Shown here: piece by piece, positions 4,732 to 5,945 of the stretch
Position numbering within the stretch: the first letter of the stretch is position 1
Layout: every line of letters begins with the position of its first letter
From: Chloroflexota bacterium
Lineage (GTDB): Bacteria; Chloroflexota; Dehalococcoidia; SM23-28-2; RBG-16-64-32
Assembly (NCBI GenBank): GCA_016190405.1
Contig: JACPQO010000115.1
Span: 1-5,945, forward strand
Length of the DNA stretch: 5,945 nt
Reading direction: 5' to 3'
Translations under genes and position numbers: made by a program
The notes under the pieces: generated by a model
The model's input: the letters and a program-made list of their open reading frames with translations, nothing else
The model's database searches: none
What the model was told of the DNA's origin: nothing

Positions 4732-5642
4732 GCTTTCCTCCCCGCGGGCGGCGCCGCCTCCGGCACTGGCTCAGGGGCGTCCCATATCTTCTCCAGCACC
4801 GCCCACTGGCCCGGATCGGCGCGCAGCCGACGTTCGAGTCGCTCCAGGTACTTCAGGGTGCCCAGGCGGACATCCCGTTCCCAGTCCCCCGTGCGCTCCA
4901 GTTCCAGCGGCTCCTCTACGTCGACCTCGATGATGTACGTGTTCCGGCGGGCGCTGAAGGAGGGGATGAGGGTGGCGCCGGTGCGCAGAGCGACCTCTAT
5001 CGGGCCTGTTGGCATAAGGGTCTCGACGCCACAGAAGGGGAGACGGGCCTTGGGTCCCTCGATATCGCGGTCCCCCATGAGCGCCACGACACCGCCGCTC
5101 CGCAGGGTCTGCATCACTCGTCTCACGCCCCCCACGCCAACGGGAACGAAGGTGTGCCCCTTGCTGGACCGCAGCCGGTCCACCAGCGCTGACAAACGCC
5201 TCGGCTTGACAGGCTCGGTGAGGGCGACGACCCGCACTCCCATGGGGATCAGCCCCTGTCCGGCCAGCTCCGGGTTGCCGCAGTGGGCGCTGAGGATGAC
5301 GACGCCGTTGCCGGCCTTGGCCGCCGGAGCCAGGATTTCGTGGAACCCGTGGAAGGCGAACCGCTGCCGGAAGAACTCGTCGATGTCCATGTGCGGCATC
5401 CGTACGAGGTCGGCGTAGTACAGAGCTACGTTGCGAATCACCTGGCGGGCGGCGGCACGAAGCTCGCTCTTCGTCGCGTCCGCTGGCATGACGTGCCGCA
5501 GGTTGTCCCAGACGTTGTGGCGCAACTTGGGGATGAGGACGTAGATCAGGTCCGCGATGAAGCTGACCAGGCGGTAAAGGATGGGCAGTGGCAACCGTCC
5601 CAGAGTATGCAGCGCTATGACGAACAGCGCGAATTTCAGCAT
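4728..5642 (-). CDS. LpxL/HtrB-type lysophospholipid acyltransferase, PatA-like
   Basis: This is a 304-residue member of the LPLAT family (LpxL/HtrB/PatA branch). An N-terminal hydrophobic stretch (MLKFALFVIALHTLGRLPLPILYRLV..., about 3-37) places it at the membrane. The catalytic H-x4-E is at H120-CGNP-E125 (ILSAHCGNPE). Supporting motifs are MGDRD (189-193), PFCG (202-205), PTGPIEVALRTGA (211-223) and DPGQW (276-280). In Actinobacteria the PatA enzyme acylates phosphatidylinositol mannoside and its gene sits beside pimA and pgsA, so the same role is the best guess. Lipid A is unlikely as substrate in this setting. ATG 5642 lies ten bases after the inositol-phosphate synthase stop and begins a normal membrane leader. 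An upstream ATG at 5675 would add 11 residues and overlap the neighbour. Confidence 0.87.
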   Translation of the reverse strand: MLKFALFVIALHTLGRLPLPILYRLVSFIADLIYVLIPKLRHNVWDNLRHVMPADATKSELRAAARQVIRNVALYYADLVRMPHMDIDEFFRQRFAFHGFHEILAPAAKAGNGVVILSAHCGNPELAGQGLIPMGVRVVALTEPVKPRRLSALVDRLRSSKGHTFVPVGVGGVRRVMQTLRSGGVVALMGDRDIEGPKARLPFCGVETLMPTGPIEVALRTGATLIPSFSARRNTYIIEVDVEEPLELERTGDWERDVRLGTLKYLERLERRLRADPGQWAVLEKIWDAPEPVPEAAPPAGRKA

Positions 5643-5652
5643 GGCGTGGCGC

Positions 5653-5945
5653 CTAACCGGCTGGCGGGCCGCCATTCTTGCCTGCTATGTACTCCTCGGT
5701 CAGGATGCGGGCCTGCTCGTCGGTGAACTGGCGCGGCGGCGATTTCATGAAATAGGCGCTGGGGCCCACCAGCGCCCCGGCCAGGCCGCGATCCAACGCC
5801 AGCTTGCAGCAGCGGACGGCATCGATGACCACGCCGGCCGAATTGGGGCTATCCCACACCTCCAGCTTGGCTTCCAGGTTCAACGGCACGTCGCCGAAAG
5901 CGGTGCCTTCCATCCGGATGTAGCACCACTTGCGGTCCTGCAACC
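5653..5945 (-). CDS. ino1: Inositol-1-phosphate synthase, C-terminal part (5' end beyond window)
   Basis: About 97 C-terminal residues are visible, running off the right edge. The stretch [19 protein letters not shown], followed by [22 protein letters not shown], is diagnostic for the archaeal/actinobacterial type of myo-inositol-1-phosphate synthase. This enzyme converts glucose 6-phosphate to inositol 1-phosphate with NAD. The frame is open to base 5945, and the TTG at 5943 is an internal leucine, not a start. The stop TAG is at 5655-5653, and the acyltransferase starts ten bases later. As first visible gene of the operon it supplies the head group for the phosphatidyltransferase at 2222-2815. 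The promoter of the operon is not in the window. Confidence 0.93.
   Translation of the reverse strand, partial: LQDRKWCYIRMEGTAFGDVPLNLEAKLEVWDSPNSAGVVIDAVRCCKLALDRGLAGALVGPSAYFMKSPPRQFTDEQARILTEEYIAGKNGGPPAG

Noticed and set aside
4393..5418. 341-residue plus-strand open frame
   Set aside because: It lies antisense to the PHP and acyltransferase genes, is Arg/Ser/Pro-rich as GC-rich shadow frames are, and shows no family motif.

Overview
The window is a GC-rich piece of a bacterial chromosome. Its gene content suggests Chloroflexota, perhaps the Dehalococcoidia: a peptidase-MA-like protein with a C-terminal membrane anchor, an inositol-phospholipid operon outside the actinobacterial gene order, and an archaeal-type protein disulfide oxidoreductase. 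This placement is inferred from gene types and style, not from a search.

Layout. A plus-strand gene enters from the left edge (1-343, peptidase MA-like 3' end). It converges on a minus-strand type II toxin-antitoxin pair (vapC 511-975, AbrB-type antitoxin 972-1199) that has its own recognisable promoter and operator-like dyad (about 1219-1270). Positions 344-510 and 1271-1451 hold no gene. They carry copies of an interspersed repeat and a REP-like hairpin.

From 1452 to the right edge everything is one tightly packed minus-strand operon. In transcription order: inositol-1-phosphate synthase (3' end only), a PatA/LpxL-like acyltransferase, a PHP-domain phosphoesterase, a PimA-like glycosyltransferase, a CDP-alcohol phosphatidyltransferase of the phosphatidylinositol-phosphate synthase type, and a two-domain thioredoxin-fold oxidoreductase. 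The genes overlap by four bases (GTGA or ATGA) at three junctions and abut at a fourth. Together the lipid genes can make inositol phosphate, attach it to a CDP-diacylglycerol (or related) lipid, mannosylate or otherwise glycosylate it, and acylate it.

Main result. The last operon gene (1452-2225) is interrupted by a single in-frame UGA at 1776-1778. The UGA sits exactly where the first cysteine of the C-terminal CPYC redox motif belongs, giving U-P-Y-C. The frame continues for 107 more residues that complete the second thioredoxin fold. A bacterial SECIS-like hairpin, with a GU-containing apical loop and a bulged U, begins 15 nucleotides after the UGA. This gene is best read as a selenocysteine-containing protein disulfide oxidoreductase. 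A conventional gene caller would split it into two fragments.
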